Assembly: GCA_041730495.1 (NCBI GenBank)
Contig: JBGSBR010000004.1
Coordinates: 20,490 to 84,489, forward strand
DNA: 64,000 nt
Origin: JBGSBR01 sp041730495
GTDB lineage: Bacteria > Patescibacteriota > Microgenomatia > UBA1406 > GWC2-37-13
Reading direction: 5' to 3'
Shown in pieces: positions 49,347-59,800 of the stretch. Position 1 is the stretch's first letter, and each line of letters begins with the position of its first letter. The notes under the pieces were generated by a model that worked only from the letters and a program-made list of their open reading frames with translations, made no database searches and was not told the origin of the DNA. Position numbers and translations under genes: made by a program.

Positions 49347-49352
49347 ATTATA
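49347..49352 (-). promoter_or_regulatory. Leaderless-type -10 box
   Basis: TATAAT on the minus strand, 5 bases before the ATG at 49341. Confidence 0.6.
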
Positions 49353-49402
49353 GCTGGATATTCGTTTGACACCATCTTTTTCACTCCTGTAGGAGTACAA
49401 AA

Positions 49403-49493
49403 CAGCAATAGATTCTGTCAGTCGGCTTTACCCATAAGTGCTCGCTGTTCGTTGCGCGCTTATGGGTCCCTTTCCTCCTGCCACCGATTGCTG
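49403..49493. repeat. Imperfect ~90-bp palindromic element
   Basis: Outer arms CAGCAAT (49403-49409) and ATTGCTG (49487-49493), a weaker TCGGC/GCC-CCG middle helix, and a strong inner stem ACCCATAAG/CTTATGGGT (49430-49438 with 49459-49467). Next to it is ACTCCT-GT-AGGAGT at 49383-49396. It fills the 176-base gap between two minus-strand genes and is either a structured RNA, a terminator-like structure or a small mobile repeat. Confidence 0.55.
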
Positions 49494-49517
49494 ATCAAGA
49501 TAAATTATCAATTCTTA

Positions 49518-50762
49518 TTAAATAGATTGTTTGATTAGTCGTGTAGCAGCATTATCTGGAAGTTCGACATCAGCAAGTGAGATTTTTTGGTCGATTGCGA
49601 TATCATTTTTGAGTACTGCTCCGTGTCCGAGACCGGCTGGGAGCATCATTGCGTTTTCATCTTCACGACAAATATCACCACGCATTGTGTCTCCACCGAT
49701 ACCATCAAGTATCTCCCCTGCTTTAAGATCGCGTTTTGCATAGGTTACGGTGCGCATACGAGGTGCAGTTGAGTTATTGATGATGGGTTGTTTGAGAGTG
49801 ACGAGTTCAATGATACTTTGGGCAACTTCTAAGTGACACAAGTGATATGGCTCAAATAGTGCATATCGAGGACCTTCACCAAGACCGAGATATCTCAGAT
49901 ATTTTTGTTGATGTGGTGATGTGTGCTCGACGAGACAGAAAACTCCAGGAAATAATCCAAGTCCTAGTCCGTAATCGACGATACCATTTTCAGGAATTTT
50001 TTCATCTGTAAATGCAGTATTTGCTTCTTTGATATCATTGATCATCGCACCTTTCATGCCTTCTTTCAAAATATCGAAACCAAAATAATTAGCAACGAGA
50101 TTCATCTCAATAGCTTGTTTGGTACCATCAGTGAAAGATACTGTTTGACGTACGGCAAGACCTTTGTCATCTGCCCATGGCTGCATCTTTGCTTGTGTCG
50201 CATAATTATCACGATAGCGTTTCATATTTCCAGCAACCAAGATCTTGAATCCCATCATGCGTGAAGTAGTCAGTAATCGTGCTAGACTCCCTGGTTGATC
50301 ACCATAGACATCACTGATCATCAGTCCTTTAGTATCAGTGAGTTTCTTTAGCTCTGTGCCGACTGTTACTTGAAGCTCAGGATTCATAGTCAAGATATGC
50401 TTGCCGCCTTCGATGGCTTTTAGCACTACTTCGGTACCATAAGCGACTGTGCCAGTGACTTCGAGTAAGATTTCGTTTGGAAAATCTCTGACGAGATCAA
50501 GATTGTCAGAAACTGAGATGATATTTTGTACTTTATTGGATTGGATCTCAGCTACTGTATCGACGACAGCTGCTTTGAAACCATATTTTTCGAGATATGC
50601 GACACTTTCTCCAGGTCTACGACTGACGACGAGTGCTATACGTAAGTTGGGTAAATTACGTGAGCCATCGATGAAGCCAAAACCCATAAAACCCAGACCA
50701 CTGACGATGACATCAATTGGTTCTGTTCTGTTTTCAAGTGTTTTTAAAAGATATTGGTGCAT
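49518..50762 (-). CDS. Homoserine dehydrogenase-like oxidoreductase with SAF domain
   Basis: A 414-residue protein with an N-terminal Rossmann fold ('IDVIVSGLGFMGFGFIDGSRNLPNLRIALVVSRR'), the 'LLEVTGTVAYGTEVVLKAIEGGKHILTMNPELQVTVG' segment seen in homoserine dehydrogenase-like proteins, and a C-terminal SAF domain ('TVTYAKRDLKAGEILDGIGGD'). Such proteins occur in sugar and polysaccharide gene clusters, where they may form unusual sugar-derived building blocks. The substrate is unknown. It stands at the end of the glycan-synthesis gene row. Confidence 0.8.
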   Translation of the reverse strand: MHQYLLKTLENRTEPIDVIVSGLGFMGFGFIDGSRNLPNLRIALVVSRRPGESVAYLEKYGFKAAVVDTVAEIQSNKVQNIISVSDNLDLVRDFPNEILLEVTGTVAYGTEVVLKAIEGGKHILTMNPELQVTVGTELKKLTDTKGLMISDVYGDQPGSLARLLTTSRMMGFKILVAGNMKRYRDNYATQAKMQPWADDKGLAVRQTVSFTDGTKQAIEMNLVANYFGFDILKEGMKGAMINDIKEANTAFTDEKIPENGIVDYGLGLGLFPGVFCLVEHTSPHQQKYLRYLGLGEGPRYALFEPYHLCHLEVAQSIIELVTLKQPIINNSTAPRMRTVTYAKRDLKAGEILDGIGGDTMRGDICREDENAMMLPAGLGHGAVLKNDIAIDQKISLADVELPDNAATRLIKQSI

Positions 50763-50763
50763 A

Positions 50764-52374
50764 TTAGTTTTGGTCTGGGAATACCTCTGTGGTATTCAAC
50801 TGATCTAAGTACTTGTCATCGAGTTGATAGATGTCAGCAAACGGATATGTTTTTATAAGCTTATATCGTTTAAAGCCAGGTGTGTTTTTGATAAGTCGGA
50901 ATGTTTGATCATTGTCATCATTTGTACGCAAGATGATCCAACGTGCCCATCGATCTGGTGATGCAATTGCACTATCCCAGTAATCACCCGTACCTTCATG
51001 GATGAATTTTTTCATTGGAAGTCCTGATGAGAACAAGATGGCATCATGTGATGCTGCAGAGATCAAGATAAATCCCTCTTTGTCTTTTGCATTTTCAGCA
51101 AGCCAGCCACTGACCTCAGTGACGTTTTTCTGACTTGATCCGACGCGACCGTCATCGATAGTGACTGCATCATAGCTGACAAATGAGAATAGTAAGACAA
51201 AACTCAAAGCAACAAGCAGCGGAATACGTACTGAAGCACGAGCTCGATCTAATAAATAGCCAGCGAAGATGGCGATACTTGGCACCAACATGATACCGTA
51301 GCGGACGTTGAACCAACTATTACCACTGATACCTTGAACGAAAAGTACTGAGTGACCAAAGTACAATGCAATGACATTGAAAACAAGTGGTGCAAATAAT
51401 GCAATTGTACCTAGTTTAATTTTAGATTTTAGTTTTTTGTCGAAATATAATACGACTGCTCCCGCTAGTCCAAGAAGCGTGATAAACATATTTGAGTTGT
51501 AAATCAACGCATAGAGATATATTTTGATTGAAAGTGGCAGATTGTGTTCGGTGGCAAGGATACCGGCGTCGGCCAGCTGTGTTTGTTGAGCATGTGCAGA
51601 GTATGGTCCAAACGCAAAGTACAATGGATCACCGAAAATGATCAAGTTCCAAAGTAACCATAAGATGACTCCAAATCCACCAAGAGTACAGAATAGTAAG
51701 AATGTACCTTCAGCAGCTTTGTAACCAGATTTTTTCCAGATGAAAATAGTGACAATCATCGCAGTCACAAAAAGCAAGAACCAACCATCATAACGGATTA
51801 GTGTTGCAAGCATGACAAAGAATGATGTACGAATGAAATCAACCATTTGCTGTTTTTCGATCCAGACGAGCAGATAGTATGATGCTGCAGTCATGGTCGC
51901 AATCAACAGAAGTTCTGTCATCGCGGTAGACTGAAGATACAAAATATTGATGTTGGTGATGAATATAAGCACACCCATTAGTCGTCCAAATATAGAGACG
52001 CCTAAGTGTTGTAAGAATCGATAGATCAGATATGCAGTAGCTATAAATGCAATCATAGATTGCAATGCACCGGCAAGACCGGTATGCCACATAAAATCAT
52101 TCCAGATAGTTGGAATCATCAGCACGTGTGGCAGTGGTAGCCAAACAGAACCGATCTGAGCAAAGCCAGGTTTCAAGCCTTCGACGACACGGCGACCGAT
52201 ATTGAGATGTGAACGAGCATCATTGTAAGCCAGTCCCAGTCCATTTTGCAAGAAATGCACGAAACAATAGACTGATATCACTGTAACCAAAAACATCAGA
52301 AGATGCAGATGGTATTTGATAAACCATTGTTTGATTCGTTCTACGGCATTGGTAGGAATTGAGATATTAAACAT
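50764..52374 (-). CDS. PMT/GT39-like membrane glycosyltransferase
   Basis: About 536 residues with some 10-12 TM segments. The first extracytoplasmic loop 'GLAYNDARSHLNIGRRVVEG' holds an acidic motif (NDAR) at the position where GT-C enzymes keep catalytic Asp. A soluble C-terminal domain of ~120 residues follows. It probably moves a sugar from a lipid carrier to an acceptor outside the membrane. The ATG at 52374 is two bases past the upstream stop; the frame is open further but would overlap that gene. Confidence 0.75.
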   Translation of the reverse strand: MFNISIPTNAVERIKQWFIKYHLHLLMFLVTVISVYCFVHFLQNGLGLAYNDARSHLNIGRRVVEGLKPGFAQIGSVWLPLPHVLMIPTIWNDFMWHTGLAGALQSMIAFIATAYLIYRFLQHLGVSIFGRLMGVLIFITNINILYLQSTAMTELLLIATMTAASYYLLVWIEKQQMVDFIRTSFFVMLATLIRYDGWFLLFVTAMIVTIFIWKKSGYKAAEGTFLLFCTLGGFGVILWLLWNLIIFGDPLYFAFGPYSAHAQQTQLADAGILATEHNLPLSIKIYLYALIYNSNMFITLLGLAGAVVLYFDKKLKSKIKLGTIALFAPLVFNVIALYFGHSVLFVQGISGNSWFNVRYGIMLVPSIAIFAGYLLDRARASVRIPLLVALSFVLLFSFVSYDAVTIDDGRVGSSQKNVTEVSGWLAENAKDKEGFILISAASHDAILFSSGLPMKKFIHEGTGDYWDSAIASPDRWARWIILRTNDDNDQTFRLIKNTPGFKRYKLIKTYPFADIYQLDDKYLDQLNTTEVFPDQN

Positions 52375-52375
52375 A

Positions 52376-53920
52376 TTATGCGTTGTGACGTTTCCACATC
52401 GTAACTGAGTAATATCCAGTGATAAGGATGATGATGCCTGTGATGACACTACTTTCGATGATCCACATTGTTTTAGCTGGTGTATCTTTCAAAAGATAGG
52501 TATTTATCAATGAATAACTTTGATTGTTCTCAATCAGTTGATAATTATATTCATAAGTGTATGGGATTTTTGTTGACAGATTTTCTGCTTCTTGTTTTGG
52601 TGGGATTCCAGTTGTGGTCGCTGCACCAAGCATACTGACGAATACGCTGTACCCAATAAGAATGGCTGTAATGAGCAACATAATGATATTTTTACGCCAT
52701 TTAACGATAGCAAACGGGATAAAGAGTGCTACCATGGCTGCACCCGGTATCAAGTAGCGAGCACCAAATGACCAACCACCCCAGTGATCACCGAACATAC
52801 TGTAAAGCAAGATGTTTATCAAAACGACACTCAGTGGCACAGTTAAAATCTCATTCAGATCTTTGTTTTTATATACAAAGTACATGCCGATGATACCAAT
52901 AAGTAAGATTGGTGAGTAGTACATCCAACCACGTTCGTCACTGATAAGTAAGATGTATAAACCATTTAACATGAGCCGAGTAACAAATGGTGAGTTATCA
53001 CCAACATCATCAAACTTTTCAGCTTCTTTTTTTACTACTGGTTGAGGTGTATCGACGGTTTTCTCTACTTCTATAGTACGACCGACAAACTGTGGAGGTA
53101 AGGTAGGATTTCCAGTTAGATCCTTGTTGTAATATCCGAAGAACATTAAGAGCGGGATCAGTCCGACGAGCATTGCAACAAAAATAAATCGCATATTAAT
53201 TTTGAAATATTCTTTTACATGAGTGACTGAGAAATGTCGGAAGAACTGATACACCACAATTGGTAGCATCAAAAATGCGTTTGGTACATCGATAAGTAAA
53301 CCGGCACCAAACAGTAAACCAAGTAAGATATTACGAATAATGTTGGGTTTGTAGAGCGTAATCAAAACGCCAGCTAACACACAGAATGTACTCATGATAT
53401 GTTGTGTCAGATAGAGTGAATAGACAACTGCATTGGTTGCAAATATATATGTAAGTCCTGCGACAATTTGCATACTAAGCGGTAGTCCATAACGACGGGT
53501 TATCGCCATAATAAGAGCTAAACATCCTATTGCGAAGATCACATTTAATAGATATGTTGTAAATTGCTCATAACCAAACATTGATCCCAGCATATACAAC
53601 GGATACCCAGCCATGGATACACCTGGTGCGAAAATCGTGTAGTATCTTCGATCACTGCCGCCGACATCAGGACTGGCGAAACTAGCAAGTGTTTTATCGA
53701 AGTAAAAAGTTCCGTTTTCAGCCAAAGCTTGTACCAGTGCGTAGCGTGATGTACTTCCCGATGATTCAAATGGTCCGCCCACATGACGATCTTGGACTAC
53801 TTGGTAGTAAGGTACTCCTTGAGGATGTACTTTCATATTTAGTACAAGAGCCACAACAGCAAATGCTAGTACAAAAAGTACAGCAAAAAGATTACGAATT
53901 GTGATCAGATGTTTTTTCAT
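52376..53920 (-). CDS. Multi-spanning membrane protein, GT-C-like
   Basis: A 514-residue protein with about 12 hydrophobic segments. A first large loop contains 'QGVPYYQVVQDRHVGGPFESSGSTSRYALVQAL', and later 'FGDHWGGWSFGARYLIPGAAMV', a pattern shared by uncharacterised GT39/GT83-like membrane proteins. It may be a lipid-carrier-dependent glycosyltransferase. A TACTGT box lies 5 bases before the ATG. It is next to and probably works with the 50764-52374 product. Confidence 0.7.
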   Translation of the reverse strand: MKKHLITIRNLFAVLFVLAFAVVALVLNMKVHPQGVPYYQVVQDRHVGGPFESSGSTSRYALVQALAENGTFYFDKTLASFASPDVGGSDRRYYTIFAPGVSMAGYPLYMLGSMFGYEQFTTYLLNVIFAIGCLALIMAITRRYGLPLSMQIVAGLTYIFATNAVVYSLYLTQHIMSTFCVLAGVLITLYKPNIIRNILLGLLFGAGLLIDVPNAFLMLPIVVYQFFRHFSVTHVKEYFKINMRFIFVAMLVGLIPLLMFFGYYNKDLTGNPTLPPQFVGRTIEVEKTVDTPQPVVKKEAEKFDDVGDNSPFVTRLMLNGLYILLISDERGWMYYSPILLIGIIGMYFVYKNKDLNEILTVPLSVVLINILLYSMFGDHWGGWSFGARYLIPGAAMVALFIPFAIVKWRKNIIMLLITAILIGYSVFVSMLGAATTTGIPPKQEAENLSTKIPYTYEYNYQLIENNQSYSLINTYLLKDTPAKTMWIIESSVITGIIILITGYYSVTMWKRHNA

Positions 53921-53923
53921 GGG

Positions 53924-55063
53924 TTACAGTAATTCTTTCATAAATGAAACAAGTTTGTTGGCGACTTGTTCTGGTTTAAACTCTTTTTTGAAAAGGTCAT
54001 TCCCCGACTCTGCAATATGTTTACGCAGTGTTGGATCATTTTTCAGCTCAAGTACTGCATTAGCGAGTGCTTGTGGATCTGCTGGTTTGACGAGATACAT
54101 ATTTTCTTTGTGTTTGAAAAGTGATCGAGTGACTGCTGCATCCGCGGTAAGTACTACTTTATTTAATGCCAGACCTTGATAGATTTTGTTTGGGATGATA
54201 CGGTCCACACTAGGGTGTTTCTCGAGGAATCCGAGGAAAATATCACCTTTTTCGATGATTGCTGGATGCTGATCAAGAGGTGTATTTGGATAAAACACAC
54301 AGTTTGTCAGACCATATTTTTGCGCTTTGTCATAGTTGCGTTGGAAGGCGTTACCATTTCCGACGAAGGTAAAGACAATATCTTTATCAGCTTTCAAGAT
54401 GCGAGCCGCTTCGATGATGTAATCGACACCATGAATTGGACTATATAAACCATAGTACACCACATTAAGTTTCTTATCTTTGTTGGTATACGGAGTATAT
54501 CGATAATAACTATCATCGGCACCAATAGGTAAGACTCTAATTTTTTCTTTTTTGACATTAAGTTGTTCGATCAAGAATGTTTCTTGAAGAGGTGTATCCG
54601 CAAAAACCATATCACAGATGTTGTAAATCAATGACTCTCCCCATTTGGCAGCACGCCCCATGAAGGATTCTTTGTTCAGTATTCCCTGCTCTTCGGCAAA
54701 GCCAGTATAGAAAATCAGCTGAGGATTGAACACTAGTTTGATACCAAGAATTTTGGCCAGTGGCCATGCGATGAAGACATCGAAATGTCCAGGATAACCG
54801 ACATAGATTACATCACATGTTTTGAGCTCTTTCCAGTGTTTGGCGATCTCAGTAAAGATACGATATTTACGTAAAATACGCATGATAAAATTGCCCCAGT
54901 TCATCTCTTTTTTAGTATCCAGACGGGTGACTTTGATTTCTGCATTAACTTCGATTACTTTTGCATTGATTTTATGCAGTGCTTCAAGCATCAGTTTATT
55001 TGACGTAAAGCTACGGTCATAGGTACCGAAGAAACAGATTGTTGGTTGTTTTTGAGTGTTCAT
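53924..55063 (-). CDS. Glycosyltransferase family 4
   Basis: A 379-residue GT-B enzyme. The N-domain runs to ~180, with 'DVIYVGYPGHFDVFIAWPLAKILGIKLVFNPQ'. The C-domain has 'LNVVYYGLYSPIHGVDYIIEAARIL', 'DIVFTFVGNGN' and the nucleotide-sugar site 'IIPNKIYQGLALNKVVLTAD' where the usual E-X7-E is only partly kept. It probably extends the surface glycan on the cytoplasmic side. Its ATG overlaps the stop of the next upstream gene. Confidence 0.88.
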   Translation of the reverse strand: MNTQKQPTICFFGTYDRSFTSNKLMLEALHKINAKVIEVNAEIKVTRLDTKKEMNWGNFIMRILRKYRIFTEIAKHWKELKTCDVIYVGYPGHFDVFIAWPLAKILGIKLVFNPQLIFYTGFAEEQGILNKESFMGRAAKWGESLIYNICDMVFADTPLQETFLIEQLNVKKEKIRVLPIGADDSYYRYTPYTNKDKKLNVVYYGLYSPIHGVDYIIEAARILKADKDIVFTFVGNGNAFQRNYDKAQKYGLTNCVFYPNTPLDQHPAIIEKGDIFLGFLEKHPSVDRIIPNKIYQGLALNKVVLTADAAVTRSLFKHKENMYLVKPADPQALANAVLELKNDPTLRKHIAESGNDLFKKEFKPEQVANKLVSFMKELL

Positions 55064-55956
55064 AGTTTAGATGATGTCGCAACTTCCCACTGAGCTTTTT
55101 GTTTAGGATTAATTAATGTCTTGAATTTAATATAACTCAGTAACCCGACATATGCGGTCATACTGACTGGATGCTTCAATACTGATTGCACAAGATGCTT
55201 CATTACTAGATTACGAGGAATGGTATATTCTTGCTTTAATACTTCGGATGATACATATTTAGTTAACTGTTTTTGTGATCGATAAAAGCGCATGCTTTGT
55301 TTCATATGATCTCCCACTGTTTGTGGTAGTGTATAAAACACTTTGGCAGATTGCACATATTGATAAGGCAGCTTCAATGATTTAGCAGTGAGATAAGCCC
55401 ATGCATCGTCTGCGATAATATCTTTGTACTCGATTTTTTGATAGAGCTTACGACTCATACAAAGTGCTCTTCCATGACAGGTATACAGATTATTACCTGT
55501 ATTCCATGTTTCATACATCGCAAGTTTAAACTCAGTCGATTTATCAAGGATCTTCGTAAAAAGATTTGTAGGTTTGAGTGCTACTACCTGAGCTGTAGTC
55601 AGATCAGCTTTTCCTGCTGCTATTGGTGCTACAAGTTTATCGATAAAAGATGTGTCTTTGATCGTAATATCTGCATCACAGACGATGAGAGCATCTGCTG
55701 TAGCCTTACTCACAATCTGATCTAAGACGGTTGCTTTACCTTGACGGTTTTTGTTGACGATGAGTACGAGGTTTTTGAGTTTTAGCTCTCTTAGTTTTGT
55801 TTCGGTCTGATCTGTACAGCCATCGAGAGCGACGATGATTTTATCTAGTTGATAGATTGCATTTTTTTGCGCTACGATAGCTTTCACCAATCGAGTGATA
55901 GTTTTTTGCTCGTTGTAAGCTGGGATGCCGATGTTGATAGTTAAAAGATTTTTCAT
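55060..55956 (-). CDS. Glycosyltransferase family 2
   Basis: A 298-residue GT-A enzyme with 'INIGIPAYNEQKTITRLVKAI', 'IIVALDGCTDQT', the metal-binding 'ALIVCDADITI' (DAD) and a C-terminal part with a hydrophobic stretch. It overlaps its neighbours by 4 bases on each side, so this is a tight translational unit. It is similar to the next gene (55953-56888), indicating duplication. The sugar is unknown. Confidence 0.87.
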   Translation of the reverse strand: MKNLLTINIGIPAYNEQKTITRLVKAIVAQKNAIYQLDKIIVALDGCTDQTETKLRELKLKNLVLIVNKNRQGKATVLDQIVSKATADALIVCDADITIKDTSFIDKLVAPIAAGKADLTTAQVVALKPTNLFTKILDKSTEFKLAMYETWNTGNNLYTCHGRALCMSRKLYQKIEYKDIIADDAWAYLTAKSLKLPYQYVQSAKVFYTLPQTVGDHMKQSMRFYRSQKQLTKYVSSEVLKQEYTIPRNLVMKHLVQSVLKHPVSMTAYVGLLSYIKFKTLINPKQKAQWEVATSSKL

Positions 55957-56888
55957 AGTATGATTGCAGCTTTTGACGATGCTGTTGATTCCCAGATGCC
56001 TTGCATCACTTCGTGATGTTGATATGGGTAAATGCGGATTACGATATTCATAAGTACTGCACCAGCTGTGTAAAACGGTTGTTTAAACATCCAATGTAAC
56101 AGTGCCATAAGTAAATATTTGCGTGGCATCGTATATTCACGCATCAAGGTTTCTTTGCCAAAATGTTCTTCGACACTAGCTTTGTCTCCACGGACAGATC
56201 TTACACTTAGTACGAGCCAGTCATTAAATGTAGTGACAGTACGGAAAACGACGTGTGCTTCTTTTACTAAATCAAATGAGTTTGCTTGTAATTTTTGTGC
56301 TGTTAGATAAAGATAATTCTGATCAGAGATAACAGATTTTGGATACTTAAATGATTTATATAGTTGTTTGCGAATCATACTGCAACAACCCATCAGTGCA
56401 TAAATATTATGTCCGTTATGTAGTTTCAAGATTGCTTCTTCAAAAAAGAGATATGAATACACTGCGAATTTACCCATAAGTGTATTAGCTTTAAGAGGTA
56501 CATAACGTGGACCCACCAGTAATAACTCTTCATTTTCGAGCATACGTTGAGCCATGAGATCAATATCATTTTTATTTTCAAACACTACATCTGCATCGAT
56601 TGTGATGAGAGTATCAGTTGTCGCTAGTTTTGTAATCATATTGAGGCGTGTAGCTTTGCCAGTGCGTTTACCATCATTTAGAAGCACTATATTTTTAGTT
56701 TTATGTTTCTTGATAAAACTTTCAACAATCGCGGCAGTATTATCAGTACAGCCATCACACACAACATAGATTTTTTTCAAATCAAAGTTAGTTTGTTTTT
56801 GTTTCAAAATAGTTAACAATAACTGTTTTATATTTTGCTCTTCATTATGAGCTGGGATGCCAATAGTTAACGTTAATTTGTTTTTCAT
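55953..56888 (-). CDS. Glycosyltransferase family 2, paralogue
   Basis: About 311 residues starting MKNKLTLTIGIPAHNEEQNI. It has the same build as the gene at 55060: 'IYVVCDGCTDNTAAIV', 'TLITIDADVVF' (DAD) and the C-terminal 'MREYTMPRKYLLMALLHWMFKQPFYTAGAVLM', which closely echoes its paralogue. Its ATG overlaps the stop of the giant upstream gene (ATGA at 56885-56888). The start at 56954 is rejected because it would lie within that gene. Confidence 0.87.
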   Translation of the reverse strand: MKNKLTLTIGIPAHNEEQNIKQLLLTILKQKQTNFDLKKIYVVCDGCTDNTAAIVESFIKKHKTKNIVLLNDGKRTGKATRLNMITKLATTDTLITIDADVVFENKNDIDLMAQRMLENEELLLVGPRYVPLKANTLMGKFAVYSYLFFEEAILKLHNGHNIYALMGCCSMIRKQLYKSFKYPKSVISDQNYLYLTAQKLQANSFDLVKEAHVVFRTVTTFNDWLVLSVRSVRGDKASVEEHFGKETLMREYTMPRKYLLMALLHWMFKQPFYTAGAVLMNIVIRIYPYQHHEVMQGIWESTASSKAAIIL

Positions 56889-59800
56889 AGTTGTTTTTTG
56901 ACAACCTCTAACATTTTGCGAGCACTCATCTCCCAAGTGAAATTCTTTGCCCATTGAGTGCCATTTTTTTCAAGTTGTGTGCGTAGTTTACTGTCACCGA
57001 TAACTTTGATCATGGCTTCGGCGAATCCATTCACATCGCGATAACGGATCAAAAAACCAGTTTTCTCATCTCGGACTGAGTCACGTAACCCGGGGACATC
57101 AGAGGCGATAACCGCTGTGCCTGAAGCATTAGCTTCAATCACTGTAATACCCCAGCCTTCCATAAATGATGGTTGCACGAAGACCCATGATTCAGCGAGC
57201 AATGCATTTTTCTTTTTTTCATTTACTTTGCCAGTAAAATCGATGAAATCTTCAAGTCCAAGCTTGAATGTCAGATCTTCAAGTTGAGTTTGATATTCAC
57301 CAAATCCTGCAATCGTTAGTCTGGCATCTGGATACTTCTTGATGATATCTGTCATAGCTTCGATCACGACATCAATCGATTTATATTTTTTCAGTCGACC
57401 TAAGTAAAGAATTGATGGTTTTTTTGTTTTCTTTTGTGTTTTATAGTCCGCGATATCGATACCTGGATAGACGATCACGGCATCATCATTATGAAAACCG
57501 ATTTTATCAAGTGAGTTCTTAGTGGATTGTGAGACAGTCACGATCTGAGTGTTACGATAAAAACGTGGCATCAGCTGTGCTTCTAGGAAGCATGCGATGA
57601 CAGCAAGCGGTGTTGGCAGATGTTCTCTGAATACTTCTTGATGAATATGATGGATGACGGCAACTTTGGGTATACGTGTATACAATGGGGTGAAAAATGG
57701 CACACCATTTACAGATTCGATGATGATATCGAATTTACCTCTAAGACGAAGAATATAATACAGAAATGCCCAGATATACACAGTGAAAAATCCTCCACGT
57801 CGGATTATCTGTACACCATCGATTACTTCATAACGTTTCGAATGACCATCATTACCACAGAAGATAGTGACTCGATGACCTGTTTTGACAAACTCTGCAG
57901 CCATGCCTTGGACATATGTTTCTGCTCCACCAGCCCAGACATGTTTGGTATCTCTCCAGTTGAACATCAAGATATTCATCTTGTCTGTGGCAGCAGATTT
58001 TTCTTTAGGAAGTGGGATTAAGAGCTGTACAAAATCGACGAAGTTACGAGCGATACTGGTGATTGTGTCATTGAAGTAATGCAAGAGTAATGTCACGATT
58101 AAGTTGGCGATACCGATTCCAGTCATCGTCATCACGATCTCTTCAAGATTTGGATGAATGAGTGAGATAGCAATTATCTGGATGATTGACAGAATAAATG
58201 TTGATACCGGAAGCACATATGATTTTTTGATGACATGATACGAGATGATGCTACTTGCGACTGAGAAAGCAAATACACCAAGTCCATAGAAAGGCAGCAA
58301 GTAAGCTACATCTTTGATTCCATCACCAAGTAAGATCGGTCCGGTGATCTGACCGAAGATACCAAATATGACGTAAGCTACCCAACTTGAGAAGACTGAA
58401 GCAAAGAAGATCAGCTTAAATGAAGCTTGTTTATTGTCTCCCTCACCTAGATCACGACTGACAAATGGTACGATCAGCTGTTGGAATAAACCTCCGATAA
58501 AGAAGATCATCTTACCCACAAGTGCGATCACTGCATACTGGCCAGCTTCTGTCGGTGGTAAGAAATGTTTCACCAGCAAGATATCAAGGGCCAGATACGA
58601 TACGAGTGAAAAACGAGTCAATGCAGTAGCCCAGAAGTATCGATTTGGGAAACTAAGCATCTTCGCATCAGCTTCAGCAACAAGTTTTGCCTTGGGTAAC
58701 ATGCGGACTAGGATGAAAGCTATGAATGATGAAACAACGATCGAAAGTGGGATAGCTGCATAGATCAAAGCTTCATTACCCGTACGTACCAATGCAATAG
58801 TAGCAATCATCTTCACCACTGGTGTGAGTAAAGCGATTGTTGCGATAGCGCTGAAACGATGGTTTCCTGTCAGGAATCCCATGTCTACTGCAAGCAAGGT
58901 ATTAAAGATCCAAACTGGCGTAAATAAGTAGAATGGCAATAGATTACTGGTATTAAAGAATTGAGCGATCGATGGCACACTAATTACCCAGATACTGGCG
59001 ATGATTAAACTCAAGATCAAAGCTTTACTACGGATGCGATTCCACAGTTCAGTCAAAGGTTTGTGAAACTTACCGAGATAATAAGCACTGCGATAGATGA
59101 TCGAAGATGACAAAGATTCAAGAGGAATGACCGTCAAGAATAAGAAGTTGCCGATCAAACTGATAACACCAAACTCTGCAAGCTCGACATTACGAGTCAG
59201 ATAGGCGTTGTACAGATAATTGAGGATATTGGCAAAGACACTGGCGATAATCAAGATACCACCTGAGAAGAATAGTTTTTGAATGCGACCAGTTAACCCT
59301 ACCCCACTATATTGTTGTGGGATATCGATTGTCTGAGCTTGAACAGCCGCAGTGACTGTATCATTTTTGAGATGTAATCCGTGCTGAGTTTTTTGCCAGT
59401 AATGTGGTTTGATGATCAGCTGTACTAGTGCTTTCCAAGCAGCGATACTCATACCAAGCCAGTAGATCGGGATCAGATAAACGAACTTAATCAAGTCATA
59501 TTGTTTGCGTTTGGCACAACCGATCATGTAATAGTACATATATAAGAAGTTTCCAAAAACGAGTGAGAACACAGCTAGATAGAAAATGACACTTGGGAAG
59601 AACTGTTCGATAACAGGACCGAGAATTGAACGCAGGGCAAAATACAAAATAGTCGTAGCCCACATGATTGGATTGATGAAAAGTGACATGATCTTGCCAC
59701 CGACTACTAGCTGGAAGGTAAAGAAATGTTCTTTCAAAGCACCTTGGAACAGCTGACGAGGATCACGCATATGGACCAGATACGTTTGCATATATCCTTT

